In this document: positions 1 to 11,600 of the stretch, piece by piece | Position numbering within the stretch: position 1 is the first letter of the stretch | How the letters are laid out: each line of letters starts with the position of its first letter | Assembly (NCBI GenBank): GCA_020796225.1 | Contig: CM036755.1 | Coordinates: forward strand, 77,819,772 to 77,883,771 | DNA from: Arion vulgaris | Taxonomy: Eukaryota > Mollusca > Gastropoda > Stylommatophora > Arionidae | Length of the DNA: 64,000 nucleotides | Direction: 5' to 3' | Notes under the pieces: generated by a model | What the model saw: the letters and a program-made list of their open reading frames with translations, nothing else | What the model was told of the DNA's origin: nothing | The model's database searches: none | Position numbers and translations under genes: made by a program

Positions 1-3000
1 AATAGACATAGCTAGTTACGTACTGACTAGAGAAAAATAGACATAGCTAGTTGACAGACTGACTAGAGAAAAATAGAATAGCTATTCTGTACTAACTAGA
101 GAAAATAGACAATATAGTTGACAGTACTGACTAGAGAAAAATGGGACAATAGCTAGTTGACAATGACTAGAGAAAATAGGCAATAGCAGTGACAGTACTG
201 ACTAGAGAAAAATAGACAATAGCTAGTTGACAGTACTGACTAGAGAAAAATGGAAAAGAGTTGACAGTACTACTAGAGAAAAATAGACAATAGCTAGTTG
301 ACAGTACTGACTAGAGAAAAATAGGCAATAGCTAGTTGACAGTACTGACTAGAGAAAAATAGGCAATAGCTAGTTGGGACATTACTGACTAGAGAAAAAT
401 AGACAATACTAGTTGACATTACTGACTAGAGAAAATAGACAATAGCTAGTTGACATTATGACTAGAAAAATAGACAATAGGCAGTTGACAGTACTGACTA
501 GAGAAAAATAGACAATAGCTAGTTGACAGTACTGACTAGAGAAAAATAGACAATAGCTAGTTGACATTACTGACTAGAGAAAATAGACAATACCCAGTTG
601 ACAGTACTGACTAGAAAAAAATAGACAATAGCTAGTTGACAGTACTGATTAGAAAAAAATAGGCAATGGCTAGTTGACATTACGGGACTAGAGAAAAATA
701 GACAATAGCTAGTTGACAGTACTGACTAGAGAAAAATAGACAATAGCTAGTTGACAGTACTGACTAGAGAAAATGACAATAGCTAGTTGACAGTACTAAC
801 TAGAGAAAAATAGACAATAGCTAGTTGACAGTACTGACTAGAGAAAAATAGGCAATAGCTAGTTGACAGTACTGACTAGAGAAAATAGGAATAGCCAGTT
901 GACAGTACTGACTAGAGAAAAATAGGCAATACCCAGTTGACAGTACTGACTAGAGAAAATGGGACAATAGCTAGTTGACAGTACTGACTAGAGAAAAAGG
1001 CAAAGCTAGTTGACAGTACTGACTAGAGAAAAAGGCAATAGCTATTGACATTACTGACTAGGAGAAAAATAGACAATAGCAGTTGACATTACTGACTAGA
1101 GAAAAATAGAAAATACTAGTTGACATTACTGACTAGAGAAAATAGGCAATAGCTAGTTGACATTACTGACAGGAGAAAAATAGACAATAGCTAGTTGACA
1201 GTACTGACTAGAGAAAAATAGACAATAGCTAGTTGACAGTACTGACTAGAGAAAAATAGACAATAGCTAGTTGACATTACTGACTAGAGAAAAATAGACA
1301 ATAGCTAGTTGACAGTACTGACTAGAGAAAAATAGACAATAGCTAGTTGACAGTACTGACTAGAGAAAAATAGACAATAGCTAGTTGACAGTACTGACTA
1401 GAGAAAAATAGGCAATAGCTAGTTGACAGTACTGACTAGAGAAAAATAGGCAATAGCTAGTTGACAGTACTAACTGGAGAAAATAGACAATAGCTAGTTG
1501 ACAGACTGGACTAGTGAAAATAGGCAATAGCTAGTTGACATTACTGACTAGAGAAAAATAGACAATGCTGTTGACAGTACTGACTAGAGAAAAAGACAAT
1601 AGCAGTTGACATTACTGACTAGAGAAAATAGACAATAGCTAGTTGACAGGACTGACTAGAGAAAAATAGACAATACCCAGTTGACAGTATGACTAGAAAA
1701 AATAGACAATAGCTAGTTGACAGTACTGACTAGAAAAAAATAGACAAACTAGTTGAAAAGTCTGACTAGAGAAAATAGGCAATAGCTAGTTGACATTACT
1801 GACTAGAGAAAATAGACAATAGTAGTTGATTAAATACTAAGAGAAAATAGACAATAGCTAGTTGACAGTACTGACTAGAAAAATAGACAATACCCAGTTG
1901 ACAGACTGACAGAGAAAAATAGGCAAAAGCAAGGGTACTAACTAGAGAAAATAGACAAAGCTAGTTGACAGTACTGACTAGAGAAAATAGACAATAGCAA
2001 GTTGACATACTGACTAGAAAAATAGACAAGCTAGTTGAAAAAGAACTGACTAGAGAAAAATGGAATACAAGTTGACTACAACTAGAGAAATAGAATAGCT
2101 AGTTGACAGAAACTGACTGAGAAAATAGACAATAGTAGTTGCATACTGACTAGAGAAAATAGGCAAACCCAGTTGACAGTACTGACAGAGAAAATAGACA
2201 ATTTTTAGTTGACAGTACTGACTAGAAAAATAGGAATAGCTAGTTGACAGTACTGACTAAAAGAAAAATAGACAATAGCTAGTTGACAGTACTGACTAGA
2301 AAAAAATAGGCATAAAGTTGACATTACTGACTGAGAAAATAGACAATAGCTAGTTGACATTACTGACTAGAAAAAAATAGACAATAGCTGGGTTGACGGT
2401 ACTAACTAGAAAAAAATGGGCAAGCTAGTTGACATTACTGACTAGAAAAAAATAGACAATAGCAGTTGACAGTCCCGACTAGAGAAAAATGGGCAAAGCT
2501 AGTTGACAGTACTGACTAGAAAAAAATAGACAATAGCTAGTTGACAGTACTAACTGGAAAAAAATAGACAAAAAGTGTTGACAGTCCCGACTGGGAGAAA
2601 AATAGGAATAGCTAGTTGAATTACTGACTAGAGAAAATAGACAATAGCTAGTTGACAGTACTGACTAGAAAAAAAATAGACAATAAGTTGACATTATGAC
2701 TAGAAAAAAATAGAAAATAGCTAGTTGACAGTACTGACTAGAAAAAAATAGACAATGCTAGTTGACAGTACTGACTGGGAGAAAAATAGGCAATAGCTAG
2801 TTGACAGTACTGACTAGAAAAATAGACAATAGCTATTTGGGAATTACTGACTAGAGAAAATGGAATGCTAGTTGACAGTACTGACTTAGAGAAAATAGGC
2901 AATAGCTAGTTGACATTACTGACTAGGAGAAAATAGACAAAGCAGTTGACAGTACTGACTAGAGAAAAAGACAATAGCTAGTTGACATTACTGACTAGAG

Positions 3001-3999
3001 AAAATAGACAAAGCTAGTTGACAGACTGACAAAGAGAAAATAGACAATAGCTAGTTGACAGTACTGACTAGAGAAAAATAGGCAATACCCAGTTGACGGT
3101 ACTAACTAGAGAAAATAGACAATAGCTAGTTGACAGTACTGACTAGAAAAATAGACAAAGCTAGTTGACAGTACTGACTAGAGAAAATAGGCAAACCCAG
3201 TTGACAGTACGACTTAGAAAAATAGACACACCCATTTGGGACAGTACTGACTAGAGAAAAATAGGCAATAGCTAGTTGACAGTACTGACTAGAGAAAATA
3301 GACAATAGTAGTTGACAGTACTGACTAGAGAAAAAAGGCAAAGCTAGTTGACAGTACTGACTAGAGAAAATAGGCATAGCTAGTTGACATTACTGACTAG
3401 AGAAAAATAGACAATAGCTAGTTGACATTACTGACTAGAGAAAAATAGACAATAGCTAGTTGACATTACGACTAGAGAAAAAGACAATAGCTAGGTTGAA
3501 AATTACTAAGAAAAAATGGGACAATAAGCTATTTGGGACAGTACTGACTAGAGAAAAATAGACAATAGCTAGCTGACATTACTGACTAGAGAAAAATAGA
3601 CAATAGCTGTTGACAGTACTGACAGAGAAAAAGACAATAGCTAGTTGACAGTACTGACTAGAGAAAAATAGGCAATAGCTAGTTGACATTACTGACTAGA
3701 GAAAAATAGACAACAGCTAGTTGACGGTACTGACTAGAGAAAAATAGGCAAAAATAGTTGACGTACTAACTAGAGAAAAATAGGCAATAGCTAGTTGACA
3801 TTACTGACTAGAGAAAATAGACAATAGCAGTTGACAGTACTGACTAGAAAAAAATAGGAATAGCTAGTTGACAGTCTTCCCGGGAGAAAATAGACAATAG
3901 CTAGTTGACAGTACTAACTGGAGAAAATAGACAATAGCAGTTGACAGTACTGACAGAGAAAATAGGCAACAGCTAGTTACGGTACTAACTAGAGAAAAA
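1..3999. repeat. 38-bp minisatellite array, about 105 units, degenerate
   Basis: The whole stretch is a head-to-tail array of a 38-bp unit with core GACAATAGCTAGTTGACAGT followed by ACTGACTAGAGAAAAATA. Units differ by many one-base gaps and by recurrent variants (CCC for GCT before AGTTGAC; GGGACA for GACA). Each unit holds the perfect 8-bp palindrome CAGTACTG flanked by CTAGT and ACTAG, so a single strand could form a bulged hairpin. The array runs off the left edge, and LINE sequence begins within about 10 bases of its right end. The longest reading frame in it (3126-3377, -) is only repeat translated. Confidence 0.97.
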
Positions 4000-4004
4000 G
4001 GAAT

Positions 4005-4876
4005 GTTCAAACCACAGGACGTATTCTATCTCCGCTATTGTTTGGAGGGCCCATTGACTGAGTGATCAAAATGTTGCAGGGGCGAAACTGACATCGATTG
4101 GGAGAAAATAGTAAACCCAGAAGTTTTGGATTTTGGATGATATTGCCTTGTTACAGAAACAACCAATATGAAAGAAAAACAGACAACTTGTCATCTATAG
4201 CATCAAAAGTTGGACTGCAGATAAGCTATGAGAAAAAAAATATAATGAAGACACCTATGGCAAGTAATGCAGATATCACACTGGAATCTAAAATGATAAA
4301 AATAACAGCAGTTCACCTATTTAGGTAGCAATTTTGATTGCACAGGTAATGTTAAAAAAGAAATTATGATACGAATTGCAAAGCAACATCAGCTTTTAAA
4401 AGTCTAAATAAAATATGGAACTGCAAGTTATAAGTTTTAAAAACTAAATTACAATTTTCAACTAAATGTTGTATCAATCCTAACATATCCCAGAGAGTTG
4501 AAAATGACTAAAGATAGAAAGCATGAATGCATTTGAAAATAGATGTCTGTGAAAATAGTGAATATAAAATGACGAATCAGGAGAAGTGATGAAATCAGAG
4601 ACATGTCTGCAACCATAGTGACAACTGTTATAAGAAAGAGAAGATGGAGAAAATTTTGGGCACACCTTGAGGAGAAATGATCAACGAATATCAAAGTGGG
4701 ATGCAAAGGGTTCAAGAAAGAGAGGGAGACCCTGAAACGAACTTTGCTGGAGAGAGACAGGAAAATCGTCTCAGTTCCATGGAGGAGATTGAGCGAGTTG
4801 CCCAGGATAGAGGGGTTTATGGAGAAATTACTTGATGCCCTATGTAACGTAAAAGTTACAGAGGAATTATTATTAA
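4005..4876 (+). pseudogene. LINE remnant, reverse transcriptase to C-terminus (family W)
   Basis: Non-LTR retrotransposon relic. Just after the minisatellite the frame reads like the 'GxxLSPLLF' part of a reverse transcriptase. From 4098 comes the typical stretch LSSIASKVGLQISYEK (residues 31-46 of that frame), the 'VGLxIxxxKTK' block downstream of the catalytic domain. From about 4600 the C-terminus resembles KKERETLKRTLLERD and ends in a short ATTATTATT tail near 4876. A second copy, inverted and split by a MITE, lies at 26640-27232. Stops and frame changes show that it is dead. Confidence 0.75.
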
Positions 4877-5060
4877 ACCACATGCCTAGTTGGAGAAGTG
4901 TTCATCTGAATGTCACTGCATTCGACGCAGACCCAAAGGTGCACAGCCCTGTCAGTTTAATGAAAATGTTACAGCAAAGCACTAGCACAGTAGCTTCACA
5001 CAATTCTGATCAAAATGTTTCCCCATCTGAAAGAAGTAATAGTACCTGGTTAGACTAGGG
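4877..5060 (+). other. Open stretch between two LINEs, doubtful exon
   Basis: A frame stays open from the LINE tail to a stop at about 5058 and is rich in Ser, Thr and Asn. It begins after a possible AG at 4885-4888. A GT after 5052 would end it in phase 2, which does not fit the exon at 5609. An earlier weak GT at 4937 would fit in phase 0. It could be an upstream exon of the gene at 5609-11736 or chance; I do not recognise the peptide. Confidence 0.2.
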
Positions 5061-5084
5061 AATTGACTGCACAGGGAATTAAAA

Positions 5085-5372
5085 CCTTATATATTGTGAT
5101 TTTAGGAAAACTAGGCATGAAGAAACAATTATTAAGAGAAATAAAATTTAGACAAGTAAAGTATTTTGGGCACATAAAAAGACATGATACCATGATAAAA
5201 CATTTACTAGAGGGAAAGTTGAAGAGCAAGAGGAAGTGGAGAGATAAGTGGGAGGAAACTTTAAGAAATGGACAGGTTACAGTCTGGCAGTGTGCAACAC
5301 CATGGCGAAAGATTCATTGCAGCCAACCTTCGATGTGGAGACGGCACCTGATGATGATGATATTGTGATTAA
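5085..5372 (+). pseudogene. LINE C-terminal fragment with (GAT)n tail (family X1)
   Basis: The translation contains FRQVKYFGHIKRHDTMIKH, the YFGH-x-R module found near the C-terminus of many RTE/Jockey-like LINE polyproteins, followed by a basic stretch and DKWEETLRNGQVTVWQ. It ends in repeated GAT triplets at about 5357-5370, the trinucleotide tail of a 3' end. A longer inverted copy lies at 31800-32400. The 5' end is truncated, as is usual for target-primed insertions. Confidence 0.8.
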
Positions 5373-5608
5373 ATCCTGTGTACTGCCACTGTTATGTCAT
5401 CTAAAAATCTATGATGATGTTAGTGCATGTGCTTCTAGCAATTTGTTCATCTTTGTGAGATCTCTGTGTTCAAGTTATATTCACAAGATTATGCAGTGCT
5501 ATTTAAAACTCTTAGATGAGTATGGTTCATTTGTTTTTTATGTAGGCAAATATGAAATTTACCTGAATTGTTAACACTTGATAATTGCTTCCTATTATAT
5601 GCTGCTAG

Positions 5609-8600
5609 GTTTCAGGTACAAGTATTCCTTATTTTGTTGATGTACAGTCTCTGTTAGACAAGTCTAAGAGTCCAGTCTGGCACCAGGTGATGGATAATAT
5701 TGGTCACATACTCAATGCATATGTTCAGAGGAAAGGGGAACTAGATTTTGTCATGGTGAGAATTCTAGTTTTCTATGCTATTTTATAACAAATAAACAAT
5801 GTACCATGAAGGAAAAAATATGCTACATTTGACACATATTTATAAAAAATAAAAACAGTTACTCTTGAGGAATACTTACTTTTTGTCAATTGCATCATCA
5901 TTCATAAAACTGCGCTCTTTTGTTGTCTTTGCAGTCAAGTGCTACCATTACCAAAAAAAAACCCAAAGTTTTGTGTCATCAGACTTGAATCTTATAAGAA
6001 AACTATATTAACTGAACGTCTGTAGCTTAAGCGGTAGTGAGCTTGAAAACAACCCAAACGTACCTGGTTCAAACTCCACGGCAGGCAGTTTGGAAGCAAA
6101 TTTGTTTCCATGGGATTTTTGCGAAAGGTAAAAATAGACCTCACCATTCAGAAAGCAATGGCAAACTACTGAACTATAAGTGGTGCCTAGAAAATTAACG
6201 ACTTGTTTACTGTGGTTGATGGCTACATCTTGTAAAGGATATGCCATGATTTTCGATACTAACTGATTCACTACTTAATTATTTTAGCCCCCTGGACGAA
6301 ATTTTTTTTTTTCTAAAACAATTGGGGACATATATTTGTAAACACTTAATTTCTATTAAAGTATAACTTAATGTATATCAAATTGAACGTAAGTGGATCA
6401 ACTTTCTGAATATGTCGACTACATTTGCAAATGCAATTCAGAGATATCTCTGAAATTGTTTCTTCTTCAAACGCTCCATATCGACCACCTGTTAACCACT
6501 CTGTGTGATTTGTATGTGATCTGAGCCTAAGAGCGATTGTACGTTGTGCCAGGTATGCCCCTACAGGTAGGCCAGCACATTCAATTTCTGCGATGCTTTT
6601 TATTTACTAGGATAGCTTCCCTAGGTTCTACATCAGTCAGCTCTTACGACATGCATTGTAGGTCACAGTGGTACTATTCTTTGCTTCCTTGCAGGCCCCG
6701 GCACCACACGGGCAATATCTCTGAAATAAAAAATACAAACATGATTTTTTTTAATGAAATAGAAATCGGTGAAAAAATGTCCACTTACCAAAGGCTACCA
6801 ACGGCAATATTTTGTCGAATAAACTATAACTGCTATTTTCTTGTAGATAATCCATATACGAATGAGTTACAGTTAAAAAAAGGTTACGAGACACAACATG
6901 TGTTGGCTGCACATAAAATAGCAACATGAGTGCCCATTACAAATTCAGTTGTGTAATAGAAAGTTATATGACCTTCATACATCCATGTTGGTGAGTAAAA
7001 CAAAGAAAAAAATCCTGATATCTGAAGGAACTTCGACTTCTTTGCATTCGGTTTCGTACGCTCATCTAAACCACGAGATGGGTTGCCTCTATGAAGCTGC
7101 ATGTCAGTTGGAGTTCTTCGAGAGTTCCCATAGCTTGCTCTGTAAGCTTTGTTTATGAGGCCATGTTTCGTTGGTGTATGTATGATGGACATGACTGTAG
7201 GATGTGCTCTGGAGTCTGTGTTTCTGTCTGGCTTGACTAAAACTTTGTCCAGTTTTTTAATTTTGTAAGTGTATCTTACATTCTGGAGTTTGCTTTCTAT
7301 TTCAACTTTCCCTTGCCTACAGTGCCAGTTCATCTGCATGAGTTGGAGAGTATATCCTCTGTCCTCGTAATATCATTTATAAAAATTAGGAAGATGGTAG
7401 GCAGAAGACAGTACTCCATCTTGTAGGACAACCTTTCCCCTGCATTTGAACTCTGTTCTATTTTCCATATCCAGTTATAAAGTCAATATAGATGGAGACT
7501 GCATTAAAACTATGTAGAATGGTGAAACACGTAATAACAAAATATTGTATTTTAACAAAAACAATGACAATACACAGCAACGTTTTGACCAAAGACTTTA
7601 TCAAGCAAACGATATAAAAAGCTGACAATGTCACCGAACACTACATATAGACTTCAAAGATATTACAACGGTTAAAAATGACCGTTTTAACCGTGTAATA
7701 TCTTTGTCAAAGTTTATATTTAGTGTCTGGTGATATTCGCCGCTTTATTATGTTGTTTGCTTGATAAAGGCCTTTTGGTGGAAACGTTTCTGTGTATTGT
7801 CATTACCCAGTTATATAAGTTTTCTATAATACTAAGTCTGAGGAGTTTGGTCTTAATGTTCTCTTTTCATACTCTCATTAAGCTTCTCCATGTCTACCCC
7901 CACTAACACTATATGCTTCTTTCCTTTAGGTTATTATCCTTGGTAGCCTGAACAATGTAGGCACCTAGATTTTCTGTTGATCTGGGCTGTTAAAATTTGC
8001 TCCTTTGTGTTCCTACCAGAAGTGATACTCTCTCTCGTGATCACCAAAAGACTGATGTACCAGACCTCCTCATAAATTCATTCATATGGAAATCTGATTC
8101 ATGCAGCCTTAGCATGGGTGGCTTTCATCACATCTTCAGCACCACTTGGAGCTCTGGTGCTTATCCTTCGGCGATGTGCTGGGATTCAGTCAGCATTTAC
8201 TTGGTTTGCTCACCGTCAGCCTTTGACTGTCCTCAGCCGACCTGCAAGGCAGCAGTCGATTTCTACACATTTAGGACATGTACATCCGATTTCAGCCAAA
8301 CCTCCCTAGTCGACTCTTACGACATGCGGGGCAGGTAACAGTGGTTCTATTCTTTACACCCCAAATTTGGGCCCGGTAACCACTCTGGCGAGATGTGATA
8401 CAAGTCTTCTTTGATTAGTTTTTCATTTAATTTGTCAATTTAACAATTATGGACAGCACTGTTGGACAACAGCTACGAAACACATACAATTTCATGAACT
8501 TTGAAATTAGTTACGAAAGAACAACCGGTACAAGAAAACTAATTCTCAATAATATCATTATTTTTGAAGTTTGTTTGCTGTTGAATATATTTATTGTGTT

Positions 8601-11600
8601 GTGTAATAAATTGTCTAAATGGAAAATTGTCTGCTTGTGCTACAGAAAAAATACAAAGAAATCATCAAGAGCACAACCTCAAATGAGTCACAGACATCTG
8701 TAGAAGTAATCTTATGCCAGAAAGACCAACCAACTGGACTTGAGAAGGAAATGTGTATCTATCTAGTGTATCCTCAGTTAGATAGCACACTGCCTGAAAA
8801 GGCAATCATAACCACAGGTATGATATACTACTGGATGATATTTCACATAGCTTTGTGTCTTTTAGTGATCAGAGACCAAACATACAATTAGTTGCCATTA
8901 CACTTCATAGTGTCTTGTATGTAGGGTAGTAACAAACTCTGTTCAATCAGCAGCTGTCATTTGTAGGGTAAAGTATGATTGCTTTGTAGTTCTCATTTTC
9001 TTTTCATATTTAACTATTACCAGTCATTTCAGTGGGAAACTTTCTTGCATTGAGTAAGATGGATAATTATTTCTTCTCTGTCGTTTTACTGCTATTTTCA
9101 TCATTCTTATTGCGATGTATAAACAGTCTACATCAAGAGTGGTTTTTTATGCATTGTGCGCCTATGGTGACTAGGCCAGCACATCTGGCTTCACCAGCAT
9201 TTTATTTACTAGGGCAGCTAACCCTAGGACTGTGGTACCCATATACGTATCACTTTGACGTCATCTTAGTCGACTCCGATGATCAGCGTCAGGATGTGCC
9301 CTTTGTCAGGGAAATGTTTTGAGTCTGTCTCGCTGACAGCTAGTCTCCAAGACTTCCCCTCCCTACGTGTCTACATGTTCTCTTTTACGATCCGTTATGC
9401 CGTATATTTGGGCTTGGATCTACGCCAAAGAGTCTTTTGTACTGCAGCCGTGACTAAGTGCAGCGTTCCTTTTTGCATCGTATGATGAACACTTGTAATG
9501 ATCTTTTTAACGCTGCTGACTGGGTGTGGTCGCTCAGGATTAGAAGCATTAATTTATCTAGGACTAGCCAGTGGGACGGTCACTTGTCGACTGCTTTGTG
9601 TATTCATTGCTCTTTAACGATCATTTTTTGGCAGTATATTTGGGCATTATAATCTACGCCTGAGAGTATGTCTACACTGTGCTCCCTTTCTGATTATGAG
9701 GTTGTTCCGGATTAGGAACATTTCTCAGTCATTAGGGACACATAAGCTTGTCGCTTGCTACGGCATTCTACTCGTATAGATTACCGTGAAAAAGGTTACT
9801 GTGTTGGCCTTTGGCACAGTGTGAAAAGGTTACAGTGTTTGTATTTGGACAACCTGTCAAACCTTTACCCTGTCTGCCTTACTTTTCAGCCACTGTGGGT
9901 TTATTCCGGAGACGGAACATTCCCAACCTTTTCGAGACTAGTGTCGGCGCTTGGCAATTTGCAGTTTTCACTCTGCATTTTCCTGGCCTCGGGGAAACAC
10001 TGGACTAGGGCTGCGCACAAATAATCCAGAGGGTCGTTTCAATCGGCGCTAGCAACGCAATTGAGAATTTTGCTCCTGCCAGTATCACCCACCCCAGTTC
10101 TTCTAGGGATGTTAGTTGTTAAAGCAACAGTACCTTGCCCTGTTGTCCCAGAAGTAGCTCTCCCTCGATCCCTACCCACTTAGCCAGACATGATCCTCTT
10201 GTCTGTTTTCAGGGTCACCATGTGGAGATGGGGTAGGATCTTGATTAGTGCCAGCTCACTAATCCTTGCGTGGCCTTGTCCCTTTGAATCACTCTTTGTG
10301 ATTTATATATGATCTGAGCCTAAGAGTGATGTACATTGTGTTACGCGTCTACAAGTAGGCCAGCACATCCGATTTATGCGATGCTTTTATTTACTAGGGT
10401 AGCTTCCCTAAGCCCCTACCTCAGTCGCCTCTTACGACATCCTTTGTATGTGGCAGTATTACTATTCTTTGCTGAAACTGATCTTGTGAGACCTAGCAAC
10501 CGCTCGAGTGGTTACCGGGGCCCAAATTTGGGGTGTAAAGAATAGAACCACTGTTACCTGCCATGCATGTCGTAAGAAACGACTAAGGAGGTTTGGCTGA
10601 AATCGGTTGCCCGTGTCCTAAACATGTAGAAGTTTAGGTGCCTACCAAACCAATGTGCTACGTATACACGTTCTTGGCAAAGTTCAAACATATCATAAAG
10701 AGTGATTAAAATTGGTCGTAAAGAACGAACGCAAAGAAGAAAGAAGCCATAGCAACACACTGGTGAGTTGTATCAGCACGTTTACTTGTTTTGTCAGGAA
10801 ACGTAAGCTGTCTTGTTTCATTGACCTCTCTCTGCACATTAGTCCTTTTTCCAAATTATGGGATTCTTAATGCTCTTCTCTCAATCTAATTCTCTATGGT
10901 CTCCAGTTTATTTTTGTTGTCTGTTTATGCTGTATGGTAAGTGCACAAATATTTTTGTGTATCCTATGATTGTTTTTATGCATTATTTCATATGTTATGA
11001 TTATTTTGTGTTTCCTTATTAAAATCTATATTTATGGAATAGAACTTTCCTTACTGCACATTTCAATATATAAAACAATATTTTGTTATTATAGATAAAT
11101 AAAATGTGAGTGAATTATTAATGGTAGCCATGACTCCGGAAAATGAGCTCAGTGCATATACAGAGGTAACTGCATTAAAAAATATTTATTATATTGACTT
11201 TAATACATTTTTTGTACAAATGAAATGAAAATCGTGGCATATCCTAAAGGACGTAGCCATCAACCACAGTAAACGAGTCGTTGATTTTCTAGGCCCCACT
11301 TATGCGTTCAGTAGTTTGCCATTGCTTTCTGAACGGTGAGGTCTATTTTTACCTTTTGTAAAAATCCACGGAAACGAATTTACTTCCAAACTTGCCCACC
11401 GTGGGGTTTGAACCAAGTACGCTTGGGTTCGTGATCGAGCTCACTACCGCTTGAGCTACAGACGCTCACAAATACGTTACATAAAAAAAAAACCAATAAA
11501 ATACACAGGTTTAGTTTTGTTTGTTTAGTTTTAGGAGACCAAATTATTTGACAATGAAAAGGTTGATTTTTATTATTTCAGAGAAATGTTTAATTGCCAG

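Noticed and set aside
3126..3377. 83-codon minus frame with FSSQYCQL repeats
   Set aside because: It is only the 38-bp minisatellite read in one frame; units with indels shift it in and out.
4458..4883. 141-codon minus frame
   Set aside because: It is antisense to the LINE family W C-terminus.
6020..6090. Functional tRNA gene
   Set aside because: A and B boxes are present, but the cloverleaf arms do not pair and the sequence continues into a dispersed SINE body with other copies.
9032..9322. Hydrophobic 96-codon frame as an extra exon of the gene at 5609-11736
   Set aside because: The exon ending at 8817 splices in phase straight to 11582, and this frame runs into a SINE-A2 scrap without a donor.
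11121..11156. Small exon ending ACAGAG/GTAACT
   Set aside because: Its phase does not fit the terminal exon at 11582, and the only good acceptor upstream (about 11093) opens into stops in all frames.
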